Origin: Enemella dayhoffiae
GTDB lineage: Bacteria; Actinomycetota; Actinomycetes; Propionibacteriales; Propionibacteriaceae
Direction of reading: 5' to 3'
Length of the DNA: 64,000 nucleotides
Assembly (NCBI RefSeq): GCF_002250625.1
Contig: NZ_NMVQ01000003.1
Span: 1-64,000 of the forward strand
Position 1 is the first letter of the stretch; each line of letters starts with the position of its first letter. Shown piece after piece: positions 8,854-17,101 of the stretch. The notes beneath the pieces were generated by a model that worked only from the letters and a program-made list of their open reading frames with translations, did no database searches and was not told the DNA's origin. Both the position numbers and the translations under genes were made by a program.

Positions 8854-8942
8854 GGAGCGGCAGTTTTCCTGGGACGACTAGGCCTTTTGTACGCCTGTCG
8901 GCCAGAGCGCGCGCGACGGCCGCGGGGCAGGTGTGGGCAAGA

Positions 8943-10328
8943 TCACCGCTGGCGACCGGGGGGCTGGTCGAGCAGCCGCAGCCACACCTCGCTGGCGGTG
9001 GGATAGGACGGCACCGCGTCGGCAAGCTGGGTGAGGGTGAGCCCGCCGACGATGGCTACCGTGGCCGAGTGCAGCAGCTCGGCGACCTCGGGCCCGACGA
9101 AGGTGGCGCCAAGGAGTTGTCCCGTCTCGGCGTCGGCGACCAGCCGGGCGTGGCCGGTGGCGTCGTCGCGCAGCAGCGCGGCCCCGGCGGCGCTGGTCAA
9201 GTCGGCGTCGAGGGTGATCACCGACCGACCCGCGTGCTCGGCGTCGGCCCGGGTCTGCCCGGTCCAGGCAACCTGCGGATCGGTGAACACCACCTGCGGG
9301 ACCGGCGCCTCGACAGGCTCGGCGAACGAAGGGGCCGGCCTGCCCTCGGCTCGTGCCGCGATCAGGGCGCCGACCTGGCGCGCGCGATACTTCCCCCAGT
9401 GCGTCAGCGGCGCCTCTCCCGACGCGTCGCCGACCAGGTGCAGCCAGTCCCCGTGGTGCTCGTCGAGCCCGAGTCCGGCGGTCGCCGGCCGTCGCCCGGT
9501 GGCCACCAGCACCTCCTCCACCTCCAGTTCGCCCCGGTCGGTGTCGAGCGTCACCACCCCACCGTGCGGGATCCCGAGGCCGGTCTGCTCGGGCCTCTCC
9601 CGCCGCGCCGCGTCGACCGTGGCGTTCAGGCGTACCTCGATTCCGTTGCTGCGCAGGGATTGCGCCACCGCATCACCGGCGAACGGTTCGGCGCGGGGGA
9701 GCAGCCGATCACCGCGCACCAGCATGGTGACCGTCGCGCCGAGGGCGGCCAACCAGCGCGCGGCCTCGCAGGCGACCACGCCGCCGCCGATGATGGCGAT
9801 CCGATCGGGCACCTCGACCACGCCGGTCGCGTCCCGGGAGGTCCAGGGCGCCAGCTCGGCGTACACGTCCGGAATCGTCGGTGTGCTGCCGGTCGCCACC
9901 ACCACCGCCTCCCGGGCCCGCAGCCGGCGTACGCCACCGCTGGCGTCGGCGACCTCGACGGTGCGCTCCCCGCTGAGGCGACCGCGGCCGCGGATCACCG
10001 TGATCCCCGCGCCCTCGGCCCAGCTCACCTGGCCCTCATCGTTGTAGTTCGCCACCCATTCGTCGCGGCGGGCCAGCAGGGCCTCGCGGTCGAGCCGGAC
10101 CGGCCCGCCAACACCGCCGAGGGCGTTGGCGGCGGCGATCACGTCGAGCGGGCGCAGCAGCGCCTTGCTGGGCATGCAGGCGTAATAGGAACACTCGCCG
10201 CCGACCAGCTCGGCCTCGACCAGGGCGACGGTACGCCCGGAGTTGCGGATGGCATGGTCGGCCGCGTTCTCACCGGCCGGCCCGGCGCCGATCACGATGA
10301 CGTCGAATTCTTCTGTCTGAGTGGACAT
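8943..10328 (-). CDS. FAD-dependent pyridine nucleotide-disulfide oxidoreductase (Lpd/MerA-like)
   Basis: A 461-residue two-dinucleotide-fold flavoprotein. The FAD motif VIGAGPAGE is at residues 12-20, the redox cysteine pair is C46 and C51 in GGECSYYACMPSK, and the NAD(P)-binding IGGGVVACEAARWL segment lies mid-protein. The C-terminal dimerisation domain follows. It differs from lipoamide dehydrogenase where the interface His-Glu pair (HPTxSE) normally lies: here the sequence is YPTASE, so the histidine is replaced by tyrosine. The substrate is therefore unknown. The start at 10328 has CAGGAG upstream; longer frames have no homology. A copy of the 19-bp repeat lies inside the gene at 9307-9325 and encodes FAEPVEAP. 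Confidence 0.85.
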   Translation of the reverse strand: MSTQTEEFDVIVIGAGPAGENAADHAIRNSGRTVALVEAELVGGECSYYACMPSKALLRPLDVIAAANALGGVGGPVRLDREALLARRDEWVANYNDEGQVSWAEGAGITVIRGRGRLSGERTVEVADASGGVRRLRAREAVVVATGSTPTIPDVYAELAPWTSRDATGVVEVPDRIAIIGGGVVACEAARWLAALGATVTMLVRGDRLLPRAEPFAGDAVAQSLRSNGIEVRLNATVDAARRERPEQTGLGIPHGGVVTLDTDRGELEVEEVLVATGRRPATAGLGLDEHHGDWLHLVGDASGEAPLTHWGKYRARQVGALIAARAEGRPAPSFAEPVEAPVPQVVFTDPQVAWTGQTRADAEHAGRSVITLDADLTSAAGAALLRDDATGHARLVADAETGQLLGATFVGPEVAELLHSATVAIVGGLTLTQLADAVPSYPTASEVWLRLLDQPPGRQR

Positions 10329-10360
10329 GGCGCTCCTGAGCCTCGGGTGCCGCCAGCGTA

Positions 10361-10372
10361 GACCGTTCGGTC
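10361..10372. promoter_or_regulatory. Short dyad between divergent flavoprotein and YbjN genes
   Basis: GACCG-TT-CGGTC is a 12-bp near-perfect dyad in the 62-base gap between the two divergent starts. It could be a regulator half-site pair, but a dyad this short can arise by chance in GC-rich DNA and no regulator gene is adjacent. Confidence 0.3.
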
Positions 10373-10390
10373 CACCCGTACGGTTGGGGG

Positions 10391-10915
10391 ATGGAGCGCA
10401 GGGAGTTGACCGCCGAACGGGACCGGGCACGCAGTGTGGTCGAACAGGCCGTGGCCGAGTTGGAGCTGGAGAGCAGCGCAACGGCGGACACGATCAGGGT
10501 GACGCTGCCGGGGACCCGGAAACTGCAGACCGAGTGCGCGCTGGTGTTCGGCGGTCAGGCGATGGAGGTGCGCGCGTTCGTCGCGCGCAACCCCGACGAG
10601 AACCACGCCGCGGTCTATCGGTGGTTGCTCGAGCGCAACCTGCGCACCTATGCCGTCGCGTTCTGCACCGACCGGCTCGGCGACATCTATCTGATCGGGA
10701 AGGTGCCGTTCGCGTCGGTGACGCCCGAGGAGGTGGATCGGGTGCTCGGCTCGGTGGCCGAGGTGGCCGACGACTCGTTCAACACGATCCTCGAGCTGGG
10801 GTTCGCCTCCTCGATCCGCAAGGAGTGGCAGTGGCGGATCTCCCGCGGTGAGTCGACGGCCAACCTGGCCGCCTTCCAGCACTTGGCAGAGCCCGCGGAA
10901 TCCCAACCGGAGTGA
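10391..10915 (+). CDS. YbjN domain-containing protein
   Basis: A 174-residue cytoplasmic protein matching the actinobacterial YbjN/bacterial sensory-transduction regulator family (similar to the protein encoded near gpm1-senX3 in mycobacteria). Visible features are an N-terminal charged helix (to about residue 30), the VTLPGTRKLQTECALVF strand region and the LERNLRTYAVAFCTD and DIYLIGKVPF blocks. The fold resembles type III secretion chaperones, and its biochemical role is unknown. The gene order YbjN, gpmA, phoU/senX3-regX3 is roughly conserved in Actinobacteria, which supports the call. It starts at ATG 10391, divergent from the flavoprotein. Confidence 0.8.
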   Translation: MERRELTAERDRARSVVEQAVAELELESSATADTIRVTLPGTRKLQTECALVFGGQAMEVRAFVARNPDENHAAVYRWLLERNLRTYAVAFCTDRLGDIYLIGKVPFASVTPEEVDRVLGSVAEVADDSFNTILELGFASSIRKEWQWRISRGESTANLAAFQHLAEPAESQPE

Positions 10916-10921
10916 GGTTTC

Positions 10922-11515
10922 TCAGCCGGTGGTGAACTGCCGTTCGTCGGAGTCGCCGGGCTCGGAGTCGTCCGACTCGTCGGCCTTGCGCTCGCCGCGC
11001 CGCTTCAGCGCGCCCATCCCGGGCAGGCCCTGCATCGCCGCGGTCAGGTCGGTGACGGCGTCGAGGATGCGGTTCACGTCGGGGCCGATGTGGTCGATCT
11101 GGTCGAGCATGCCGGGCAGCCGGTCGATCATCCCCTTGATGGCGCGCACCTCGTTGGGGTCGATCGACTCCACCACCTGCTGCAGCAGCGGCAGGGCGGT
11201 CGGGGCGAGCTTCTCCATCGGCTCGAGCATGGCCTCGGTACGCCCGACGAGCGCTTCACTGCGCTTCACCAGGGTGCCGGCCTTGGTGGCGACGGCGTCG
11301 ACCTTGAGGCGGGTCTGCTCGGCTCCGGCCAGCAGGTCGTCGGTCACCTCGAGGGCTTCCTCGGCGGCGGTGAGCAGGGTTTCCGCGCGGTCGACCATCG
11401 CGATCACCCGCGGTATCAGCTCGATCAGTTCACGCACCTGATCGGCGCTGTCGTTGAGTCCCTGCCTCACCGTGCCAGCGGCAGTGAGCAGATCTGCCGG
11501 TCCATAGATGCGCAT
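10922..11515 (-). CDS. Conserved hypothetical helical protein
   Basis: A 197-residue protein with no enzymatic motif. Residues 15-150 are almost entirely amphipathic helix with many Leu, Val, Ala and regularly spaced charged residues (RVIAMVDRAETLLTAAEEAL and similar), suggesting a long coiled coil or apolipoprotein-like fold. The tail is acidic (DESDDSEPGDSDE). No signal peptide or membrane segment is clear. ATG 11515 is preferred over ATG 11524: the AAGG site abuts 11524 but sits nine bases before 11515. It is convergent with YbjN, their stops six bases apart. Confidence 0.7.
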   Translation of the reverse strand: MRIYGPADLLTAAGTVRQGLNDSADQVRELIELIPRVIAMVDRAETLLTAAEEALEVTDDLLAGAEQTRLKVDAVATKAGTLVKRSEALVGRTEAMLEPMEKLAPTALPLLQQVVESIDPNEVRAIKGMIDRLPGMLDQIDHIGPDVNRILDAVTDLTAAMQGLPGMGALKRRGERKADESDDSEPGDSDERQFTTG

Positions 11516-11557
11516 GGTGGCCATCCTTGCAGGCACGCCCTCCGTGTCGACACGCGG

Positions 11558-11576
11558 CCCTTCGACAGGCGCAGGG
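11558..11576. repeat. Divergent copy of the 19-bp repeat upstream of a hypothetical gene
   Basis: CCCTTCGACAGGCGCAGGGG matches the inverted orientation of the repeat with one change in the centre. It lies in the 60-base gap between the hypothetical helical protein gene and the SDR gene, both on the minus strand. Confidence 0.6.
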
Positions 11577-11583
11577 GAGTGGC

Positions 11584-12333
11584 TCAGCGGCGATGGATCT
11601 TGTGCTGGGCGGGCTGGGAACGCGGTCGGATCACCATCCGGTCGATGTTCACGTGACCGGGGCGGGTGGCGATGAAGCCGATGCACTCGGCGACGTCCTC
11701 GGCGACCAGCGGGTCGACGACCCCGGCGTACACCTTCTCGGCCTTCTCCGCATCGCCGCCGAAGCGGTTCAGCGAGAAGTCGGTGTGCACCATGCCCGGG
11801 ACCACCTCGGCGATCCGCACCGGCCGGTCGAACAGCTCCAGCCGCATCGCCTGCACGATCGATCGCTCGGCCGCCTTGACCCCGCAATAGCCGGCGCCGC
11901 CCTCATAGCCACCGTCGGCGGCGACCGAGGTGATGAAGATGACCTCGCCCTCCGCGGCTTCGACGGCGGGGAGCAGCGCCTTGGTGACGCGGGCCGCGCC
12001 GAGGACGTTCGAGTCGTACATCGCCTGCCAGGCCGACAGGTCGGCCTCGGCCACCGGCTCCAGGCCGAGCGCCCCGCCGGCGTTGTTCACCAGCACGTCC
12101 ACCCGGTCTCCGGCGGCCCTGGCGAGCTCGGCGACGGACTCGTCGGAGGTCACGTCGCAGGTGACGGCGATCCCGTTGATCTCCTGGGCGAGCTTCTGCA
12201 CGTTCTCGGTACGCCGGGCCGCGCAGACCACGGTGAACCCCTCGCGGGCCAGCGTGCGGGCGGTCGCTGCGCCGATGCCTGCGCTGGCACCGGTGACGAC
12301 GGCGATGCGTTGGTTCTGGTTGGTGGTGTCCAT
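11584..12333 (-). CDS. Short-chain dehydrogenase/reductase (YdfG-like)
   Basis: A 249-residue classical SDR. The cofactor glycine motif TGASAGIG is at 14-21, NNAG at 83-86, catalytic serine S136 in TSVA and the Tyr-Lys pair at Y149/K153 (YCGVK). Arg-rich CAARR after the second strand suggests NADP(H). The C-terminal region (VVPGMVHTDFSLNRFGG) resembles YdfG, an NADP-dependent 3-hydroxy acid dehydrogenase acting on serine or allo-threonine, but substrate choice cannot be read from sequence. Start ATG 12333 is supported by the short lead to the first strand. Confidence 0.85.
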   Translation of the reverse strand: MDTTNQNQRIAVVTGASAGIGAATARTLAREGFTVVCAARRTENVQKLAQEINGIAVTCDVTSDESVAELARAAGDRVDVLVNNAGGALGLEPVAEADLSAWQAMYDSNVLGAARVTKALLPAVEAAEGEVIFITSVAADGGYEGGAGYCGVKAAERSIVQAMRLELFDRPVRIAEVVPGMVHTDFSLNRFGGDAEKAEKVYAGVVDPLVAEDVAECIGFIATRPGHVNIDRMVIRPRSQPAQHKIHRR

Positions 12334-12412
12334 GGCGCGATTCTGCCATCGTCGGCGTACCCCGCCCGGACCACCCCGGTCCCGCGGACACCGTCCGCAC
12401 TAGGCTCGGAGC

Positions 12413-13165
12413 ATGAGCGCACAGTTGATCCTGCTCCGTCACGGCGAGAGCGAGTGGAACGCCAAGAACCTGTTCACCGGCTGGGTGGACGTGGACATCA
12501 ACGAGAAGGGCGTGGGTGAGGCGAGGCGGGCCGCCCAGCTGCTCTCCGACGAGGGCCTGCTGCCGGACAAGCTGCACACCTCGCTGCTGCGTCGCGCGAT
12601 CCACACCGCCAACCTGGCCCTCGACGGGTGTGACCGGCACTGGATCCCGGTGCAGCGGTCCTGGCGACTCAACGAACGCCACTACGGCGCGCTGCAGGGG
12701 CTGAACAAGTCCGAGACCCTGGAGAAATACGGCGAGGAGCAGTTCATGCAGTGGCGCCGCTCCTATGACACCCCGCCGCCGGTGCTCGACAAGGACGCCG
12801 AATATTCCCAGTGGGACGACCCCCGCTATGCCGACGTGCCCGAGTCGGAGCGCCCGCAGACCGAGTGCCTGAAGGATGTTGTCGCGCGGATGATGCCCTA
12901 TTGGGAGTCGGACATCGTGCCCGACCTCGCCTCGGGGCAGGTCGTGCTGGTCGCCGCCCACGGCAACTCGCTGCGCGCCCTGGTGAAGCACCTCGACGGC
13001 ATCTCCGACGCCGACATCGCGGGGTTGAACATCCCGACCGGCATCCCGCTGTTCTACGAGCTCGACGACGCGCTGAAGCCGACCACCCCGGGCGGGCGCT
13101 ACCTCGACCCCGAGGCCGCGGCGGCCTCCATCGAGGCGGTCAAGAACCAGGGCAAGAAGAAGTAG
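12413..13165 (+). CDS. gpmA: 2,3-bisphosphoglycerate-dependent phosphoglycerate mutase
   Basis: Interconverts 3- and 2-phosphoglycerate in glycolysis and gluconeogenesis. The 250-residue protein has the RHGESEWN phosphohistidine motif with H10, the [10 protein letters not shown] block, [12 protein letters not shown] and the second histidine in [16 protein letters not shown]. Length and motifs match the dPGM family. It is divergent from the SDR gene, and its position before phoU/senX3-regX3 recalls the mycobacterial gpm1-senX3 order. A strong inverted repeat follows the stop by about 13 bases. Confidence 0.95.
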   Translation: MSAQLILLRHGESEWNAKNLFTGWVDVDINEKGVGEARRAAQLLSDEGLLPDKLHTSLLRRAIHTANLALDGCDRHWIPVQRSWRLNERHYGALQGLNKSETLEKYGEEQFMQWRRSYDTPPPVLDKDAEYSQWDDPRYADVPESERPQTECLKDVVARMMPYWESDIVPDLASGQVVLVAAHGNSLRALVKHLDGISDADIAGLNIPTGIPLFYELDDALKPTTPGGRYLDPEAAAASIEAVKNQGKKK

Positions 13166-13177
13166 CCCGCGCACCCG

Positions 13178-13235
13178 GCGAGCCGCCGGCACGTCAGCGA
13201 GTACAGGAACGCTCGTGTCGGTGCCGGCGGCTCGC
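13178..13235. repeat. Palindromic repeat with 15-bp perfect arms (gpmA terminator candidate)
   Basis: GCGAGCCGCCGGCAC (13178-13192) and its exact complement (13221-13235) flank a 28-base loop. A relative of the same unit lies at 14236-14293, sharing most of the loop and the right arm. It sits between convergent genes and may terminate both. Confidence 0.75.
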
Positions 13236-13255
13236 GACGTCGCAAGGCTCACGCG

Positions 13256-14152
13256 TCACGCACCGCTGGGCTGCCTGCGCTGCGCTTGCCACCGCTCGAG
13301 AATCCGCTCCGGGTGATAGAGGTCTCCCCAGCCCCACCGGGCGACACCCCAGCCGTCCCCACGCAGGGCGTTCTCGCGCTCCTTCTCCTCCCGGATCGCC
13401 CTGGTCTGGTCGCCCAGCTCTCCGGTGTACTTCACGGCGCCGTCGAACTCTCCGATCACCCGCTCGGCGTGCCACACGAAGTCGGGGCGACCGAGGAACA
13501 CACCGGTGCGCGAGTGAAGGATCCGCACTTGCAGCTCGGGTGCCGGCAGTTCGAGGCGATGCAGGACCACGCGGCTGAACGATTCCCCAGCGCTTGCGGC
13601 GAGAGGGTTCGCGAACTCGATCGCCGAGCGCAACAACCTCGCCCCACGAACCCGCACCAGCTCGGCGGCCCGCTCCTGCAGCAACGCCCGGGGCACCTCC
13701 TTGGCCAGGGCGGCGTCGGCCAGCGCCACCGCCTCCTCGAAGCGCACCAGGCGGGCCAGGTCGAGCACGGTCCGGGCCATGGTGGTGACCCGGAAACCGG
13801 CAACGGTCGTCACGTCGGTGTCCGGCAGTTCGGCTCGGTGCAGGTGGACATGACGTGAACGGTTCCCGGGTACGCCTGGTCGAGTCACCGTGACCCGCTC
13901 CAGCCGCTCCCGCCACACCGGCAGGCCGTGGAGCACGGCTGCGGATGCATGACTCACCACCGACTCTTCCAACAGCAGGGGCATCGTCGCCTCGATCAGC
14001 TGGCGATGCCGTTCCACGGTTCGCGGCGCGGGGAGTGGGTCATCGGCGTACACACCACGGCGCACCGCATAGAGGTGGCCTTTGGCCAACCGGGTCCGGA
14101 TCTGGGCCGAGGTCGCGCCCTCGGCGGTGAGTGAAGCGGTGCGGCGCAGCAT
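13256..14152 (-). CDS. AbiEi-antitoxin-like / DUF559 endonuclease-like protein
   Basis: A 298-residue protein of a type common in Actinobacteria. The N-terminal half looks like the AbiEi antitoxin winged-helix module: RRGVYAD after a short helix-turn-helix, then SHASAAVLHGLPVW and the TTMARTVLDLAR segment. The C-terminal part (about 215-290) has a very-short-patch-repair/DUF559-like core: RPDFVWHAERVIGEFDG, then KERENALRGDGW and VARWGW, compatible with a PD-(D/E)xK nuclease fold. No partner AbiEii toxin lies next to it, so calling it an antitoxin would be inference. Start 14152 gives the family's usual length. Confidence 0.7.
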   Translation of the reverse strand: MLRRTASLTAEGATSAQIRTRLAKGHLYAVRRGVYADDPLPAPRTVERHRQLIEATMPLLLEESVVSHASAAVLHGLPVWRERLERVTVTRPGVPGNRSRHVHLHRAELPDTDVTTVAGFRVTTMARTVLDLARLVRFEEAVALADAALAKEVPRALLQERAAELVRVRGARLLRSAIEFANPLAASAGESFSRVVLHRLELPAPELQVRILHSRTGVFLGRPDFVWHAERVIGEFDGAVKYTGELGDQTRAIREEKERENALRGDGWGVARWGWGDLYHPERILERWQAQRRQPSGA

Positions 14153-14235
14153 GTCCCCAGTTACTCATCGCACCGTGTGCTGGGGTGTTGGCCGACAGGG
14201 GCGAGGTGTTGTCATCCGGCGTACGCCTGCAGCTG

Positions 14236-14293
14236 GCGAGCGGCCAGCACGCCAGCGAGTGCAGCAACACTCGTGTCGGTGCCGGCGGCTCGC
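14236..14293. repeat. Second copy of the gpmA-downstream palindromic repeat
   Basis: The right arm GTGCCGGCGGCTCGC (14279-14293) and most of the loop match the repeat at 13178-13235. The left arm (GCGAGCGGCCAGCAC, 14236-14250) has drifted, so the hairpin is imperfect. It lies just past the phoU stop. Confidence 0.7.
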
Positions 14294-14313
14294 GATGATG
14301 AAGGGCGTACGCC

Positions 14314-14979
14314 TCAGGCGGTGGTCCAGGTGTCGTCGCCGGAGGTCTCGCCGGTGACCACATAGATCACGCGGCGTCCCATCGACACGGCGTGGTCGGC
14401 GATCCGCTCGTAGTAGCGGCCCAGCAGCGCCACGTCGACCGCGGCCTCGACGCCGTGGGTCCACTCGTCGCTGAGCAGGATCCGGAACTGGCTGCGGCGC
14501 AGGTCGTCCATCTCCTCGTCGATCTCGGCGAGTTCGTTGGCGACCTCGACGTTGCGGCTGTGCAGGGTGTTGCCGGCCTTGTTGACCATCTCCTCGGCGA
14601 CCTGGGCCATCCGCTTGAAGTTGCCCTCCAGCGCGTCGGGCAGGGCCTTCTCCGGATAGCGCAGCCGCGCCACCTTGGCGACGTGCGCCGACAGGTCACC
14701 CATCCGCGCCATCTCGGCCACCATGCGCAGCGCGGCCACCACGGTCCGCAGCTCGCCGGCCACCGGGGCCTGGCGGGCCAGCAGTCCGAAGCAGCGCTGC
14801 TCGATGTCGTTGTGTGCGTTGTCGATCTTGGCGTCGTCGGAGATCACCTGCTCGGCCAGCTGGATGTCCGCGCTCAGCAGCGCCTGGGTGGCGCGGTTCA
14901 CCGCCGAGGTCACCAGACGGGACATCTCCACCAGATCGTTGACGACGGTGTCGAGCTGTTCGCGGTAGGAATCTCTCAT
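14314..14979 (-). CDS. phoU: Phosphate signalling complex protein PhoU
   Basis: A 221-residue all-helical protein with the two PhoU repeats. Their metal-binding E/D-rich signatures are visible as RMVAEMARMGDLSAHVAK in the first half and LGRYYERIADHAVSMGRR in the second. PhoU connects the Pst phosphate transporter with the SenX3/PhoR sensor and represses the Pho regulon when phosphate is plentiful. It is divergent from senX3-regX3, and the 206-base gap carries a PHO-box-like repeat on its own strand. No pst genes are in the window. Confidence 0.93.
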   Translation of the reverse strand: MRDSYREQLDTVVNDLVEMSRLVTSAVNRATQALLSADIQLAEQVISDDAKIDNAHNDIEQRCFGLLARQAPVAGELRTVVAALRMVAEMARMGDLSAHVAKVARLRYPEKALPDALEGNFKRMAQVAEEMVNKAGNTLHSRNVEVANELAEIDEEMDDLRRSQFRILLSDEWTHGVEAAVDVALLGRYYERIADHAVSMGRRVIYVVTGETSGDDTWTTA

Positions 14980-15081
14980 CTCCGGATGACCTCACTTGTT
15001 CGATGGCTCGACCCTGGTATCGAGCTCCTGGGGGCTTGTGCGCCCAACCTACGGGGCGCCTCCAGGCGTCGGCTCCGTCGG

Positions 15082-15099
15082 CGTGAACGCGCGGTGAAC
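15082..15099 (-). promoter_or_regulatory. PHO box (RegX3/PhoP-type direct repeat)
   Basis: On the minus strand the sequence reads GTTCACC GCGC GTTCACG: two 7-bp direct repeats separated by four bases, matching the GTTCACC-N4 repeat of actinobacterial PHO boxes. It lies about 100 bases before the phoU start and 87 before senX3, so RegX3 could control both. Confidence 0.7.
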
Positions 15100-15185
15100 A
15101 CTTGTCGAACAAGATGCCAGATGCCGGGCCGAAGTGCGAACAGGAGGGGACGCCGCGGCTTCGAGCAGGTGTCCGGCGGCATACG

Positions 15186-16427
15186 ATGCCAACCGTGATG
15201 TGGATCCTCTGGGTGCTGGTCGGGGTGGTCCTCGGCCTGCTCGTCGGGCTCCTCGTCGGCCGCCGCAGCGGTTCGGCGGAGGTCACCCCGTCAGAGCCCG
15301 AGCCCGAACTCGAGGCGACCCAGACTCCCGTCGTCCCCGAAGGCGTGTCCCAGGTGATCAACGTGCTGCGGTCCTCGGCGGTGGTGATCGGGCCGCACGA
15401 CCAGGTGCTGCAGTCGACCAGCCAGGCCCGCACCTTCGGCCTGGTCCGCGGCACCCGCGTCGCGGTGCCGATCCTGCTCGACCTGGTGCGCGAGGTACGC
15501 CGGGACGGCCAGATCCGCACCGCCGATCTCGAGCTCCGCCGGGGCCGCGGCGCGCCCTCGCTCTATCTGTCGGCCAGGGTCGCTCCGGTGGCCGACCTGG
15601 TGCTGGTGCTCGCCGAGGACCGCACGGCAGCGCGTCGGGTGGAGGAGACCCGCCGCGACTTCGTCGCCAACGTCAGCCACGAGCTGAAGACCCCGATCGG
15701 GGCGATCCGCCTGCTCTCCGAGGCCGTGGAACAGGCGGCCGACGAGCCCGATGCGGTGCGCAACTTCGCCTCCCGGATGAACCGCGAGTCCGGTCGGCTC
15801 TCCGAGCTGGTCGGCCAGATCATCGAGCTCTCCCGCCTGCAGGCGGCCAATCCGCTGCCCACCGCCGAGTCGGTGGACATCGACGCGGTGCTCAGCACCG
15901 CCGTCGCGCGCAGTGCCGAACGCGCCCGCGCCCGCGGCCTCACGCTGACCGTGGCCGGGGAGCAGGGCTGCCGGGTGATGGGCGACGCCGAGCAGCTGAC
16001 CACCGCAGTGTCCAACCTGGTTGAAAATGCGGTGATCTATTCCGAGCCGAACCACAAGGTCGCGGTGGCCGCCCGGCACACCGCGGATGCCGACGACGAA
16101 TATGTCGAGCTCACCGTCTCCGACTCCGGGATCGGTATCGACGCCAAGGACGTGCCGCGCATCTTCGAGCGCTTCTATCGGGTCGACTATGCGCGCAGCC
16201 GGGAGAACGGCGGGACCGGGCTGGGGTTGTCCATCGTCAAGCACATCGCCGGTGCGCACGGCGGCACGGTCAGCGTCTGGTCCAAGCCGGGTCAGGGGTC
16301 CACGTTCACGATCCGCATCCCGGCCCATGCGGATCCCGAGTATCTTGCGGCCATCGAGGCCGAGACAGGTTTGGTACAAATGACCCAGATTGAGCGCAGT
16401 GAGACGACCGGGGAGGTCCCGCGATGA
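15186..16427 (+). CDS. senX3: Sensor histidine kinase SenX3 (phosphate-responsive)
   Basis: A 413-residue membrane sensor kinase. One N-terminal transmembrane helix (residues about 5-25, glycine- and leucine-rich) is followed by an acidic linker and a PAS-like region (about 55-140). The HisKA domain with NVSHELKTP follows, giving H165 as phosphorylation site, and then the ATPase lobe with N (NLVENAVIY), DSGIGI and GGTGLGLSIV boxes. SenX3 phosphorylates RegX3 under phosphate limitation. ATG 15186 is chosen as the first start giving a short N-terminus before the helix; ATG 15198 is also possible. The stop overlaps the regX3 start as ATGA. Confidence 0.9.
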   Translation: MPTVMWILWVLVGVVLGLLVGLLVGRRSGSAEVTPSEPEPELEATQTPVVPEGVSQVINVLRSSAVVIGPHDQVLQSTSQARTFGLVRGTRVAVPILLDLVREVRRDGQIRTADLELRRGRGAPSLYLSARVAPVADLVLVLAEDRTAARRVEETRRDFVANVSHELKTPIGAIRLLSEAVEQAADEPDAVRNFASRMNRESGRLSELVGQIIELSRLQAANPLPTAESVDIDAVLSTAVARSAERARARGLTLTVAGEQGCRVMGDAEQLTTAVSNLVENAVIYSEPNHKVAVAARHTADADDEYVELTVSDSGIGIDAKDVPRIFERFYRVDYARSRENGGTGLGLSIVKHIAGAHGGTVSVWSKPGQGSTFTIRIPAHADPEYLAAIEAETGLVQMTQIERSETTGEVPR

Positions 16428-17101
16428 CGCGCGTGCTGGTGGTGGAGGACGAGGAGTCCTACCGCGAGGCGTTGGCGTACATGCTGCGCAAGGAGGGCTT
16501 CGACGTGATCGAGGCTTCCAACGGGCAACAGGGGTTGGAGGAATTCGACCGCAACGGGGCCGACATCGTGCTGCTGGACCTGATGATGCCCGGGCTGCCC
16601 GGCACCGAGGTCTGTCGCCAGCTGCGGCTCCGCGGGACCGTGCCGGTGATCATGGTCACCGCCCGTGACGCCGAGGTGGACAAGGTGGTCGGGCTCGAGC
16701 TGGGCGCCGACGACTATGTCACCAAGCCGTTCTCCCACCGCGAGCTGGTCGCCCGGATCCGCGCGGTGCTGCGCCGCGGCCAGGACGTCGAGCTGGTGCC
16801 CGACGTGGTCGAGTCCGGGGGTGTCCGGATGGACGTGGAGCGGCACACGGTTTCGGTCAACGGCGAGCCGGTGCGCCTTGCCCTGAAGGAATTCGAGCTG
16901 CTCGAGATGCTGCTGCGCAACGCCGGACGGGTGATGACCCGCGGTCAGCTGATCGACCGGATCTGGGGTGCCGACTATGTCGGTGACACCAAGACCCTCG
17001 ACGTGCACGTCAAGCGACTGCGCTCCAAGATCGAGCCCGACCCGGCGCAGCCCAAATATCTGGTGACCGTGCGCGGGCTGGGCTACAAGTTCGAGGGGTG
17101 A
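16424..17101 (+). CDS. regX3: Response regulator RegX3
   Basis: A 225-residue OmpR/PhoB-type regulator. The receiver domain has the acidic pair in VVEDEE, the phosphoacceptor D52 in LLDLMMPG, T in MVTARD and K in VTKPF. The C-terminal winged helix has the ELLEMLLRNAGRVMTR and VKRLRSKIE blocks. It is the partner of SenX3, with a 4-base start/stop overlap, and presumably binds the PHO-box-like repeat upstream of phoU/senX3 (inference). The next gene starts at a GTG overlapping its stop. Confidence 0.93.
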   Translation: MTRVLVVEDEESYREALAYMLRKEGFDVIEASNGQQGLEEFDRNGADIVLLDLMMPGLPGTEVCRQLRLRGTVPVIMVTARDAEVDKVVGLELGADDYVTKPFSHRELVARIRAVLRRGQDVELVPDVVESGGVRMDVERHTVSVNGEPVRLALKEFELLEMLLRNAGRVMTRGQLIDRIWGADYVGDTKTLDVHVKRLRSKIEPDPAQPKYLVTVRGLGYKFEG

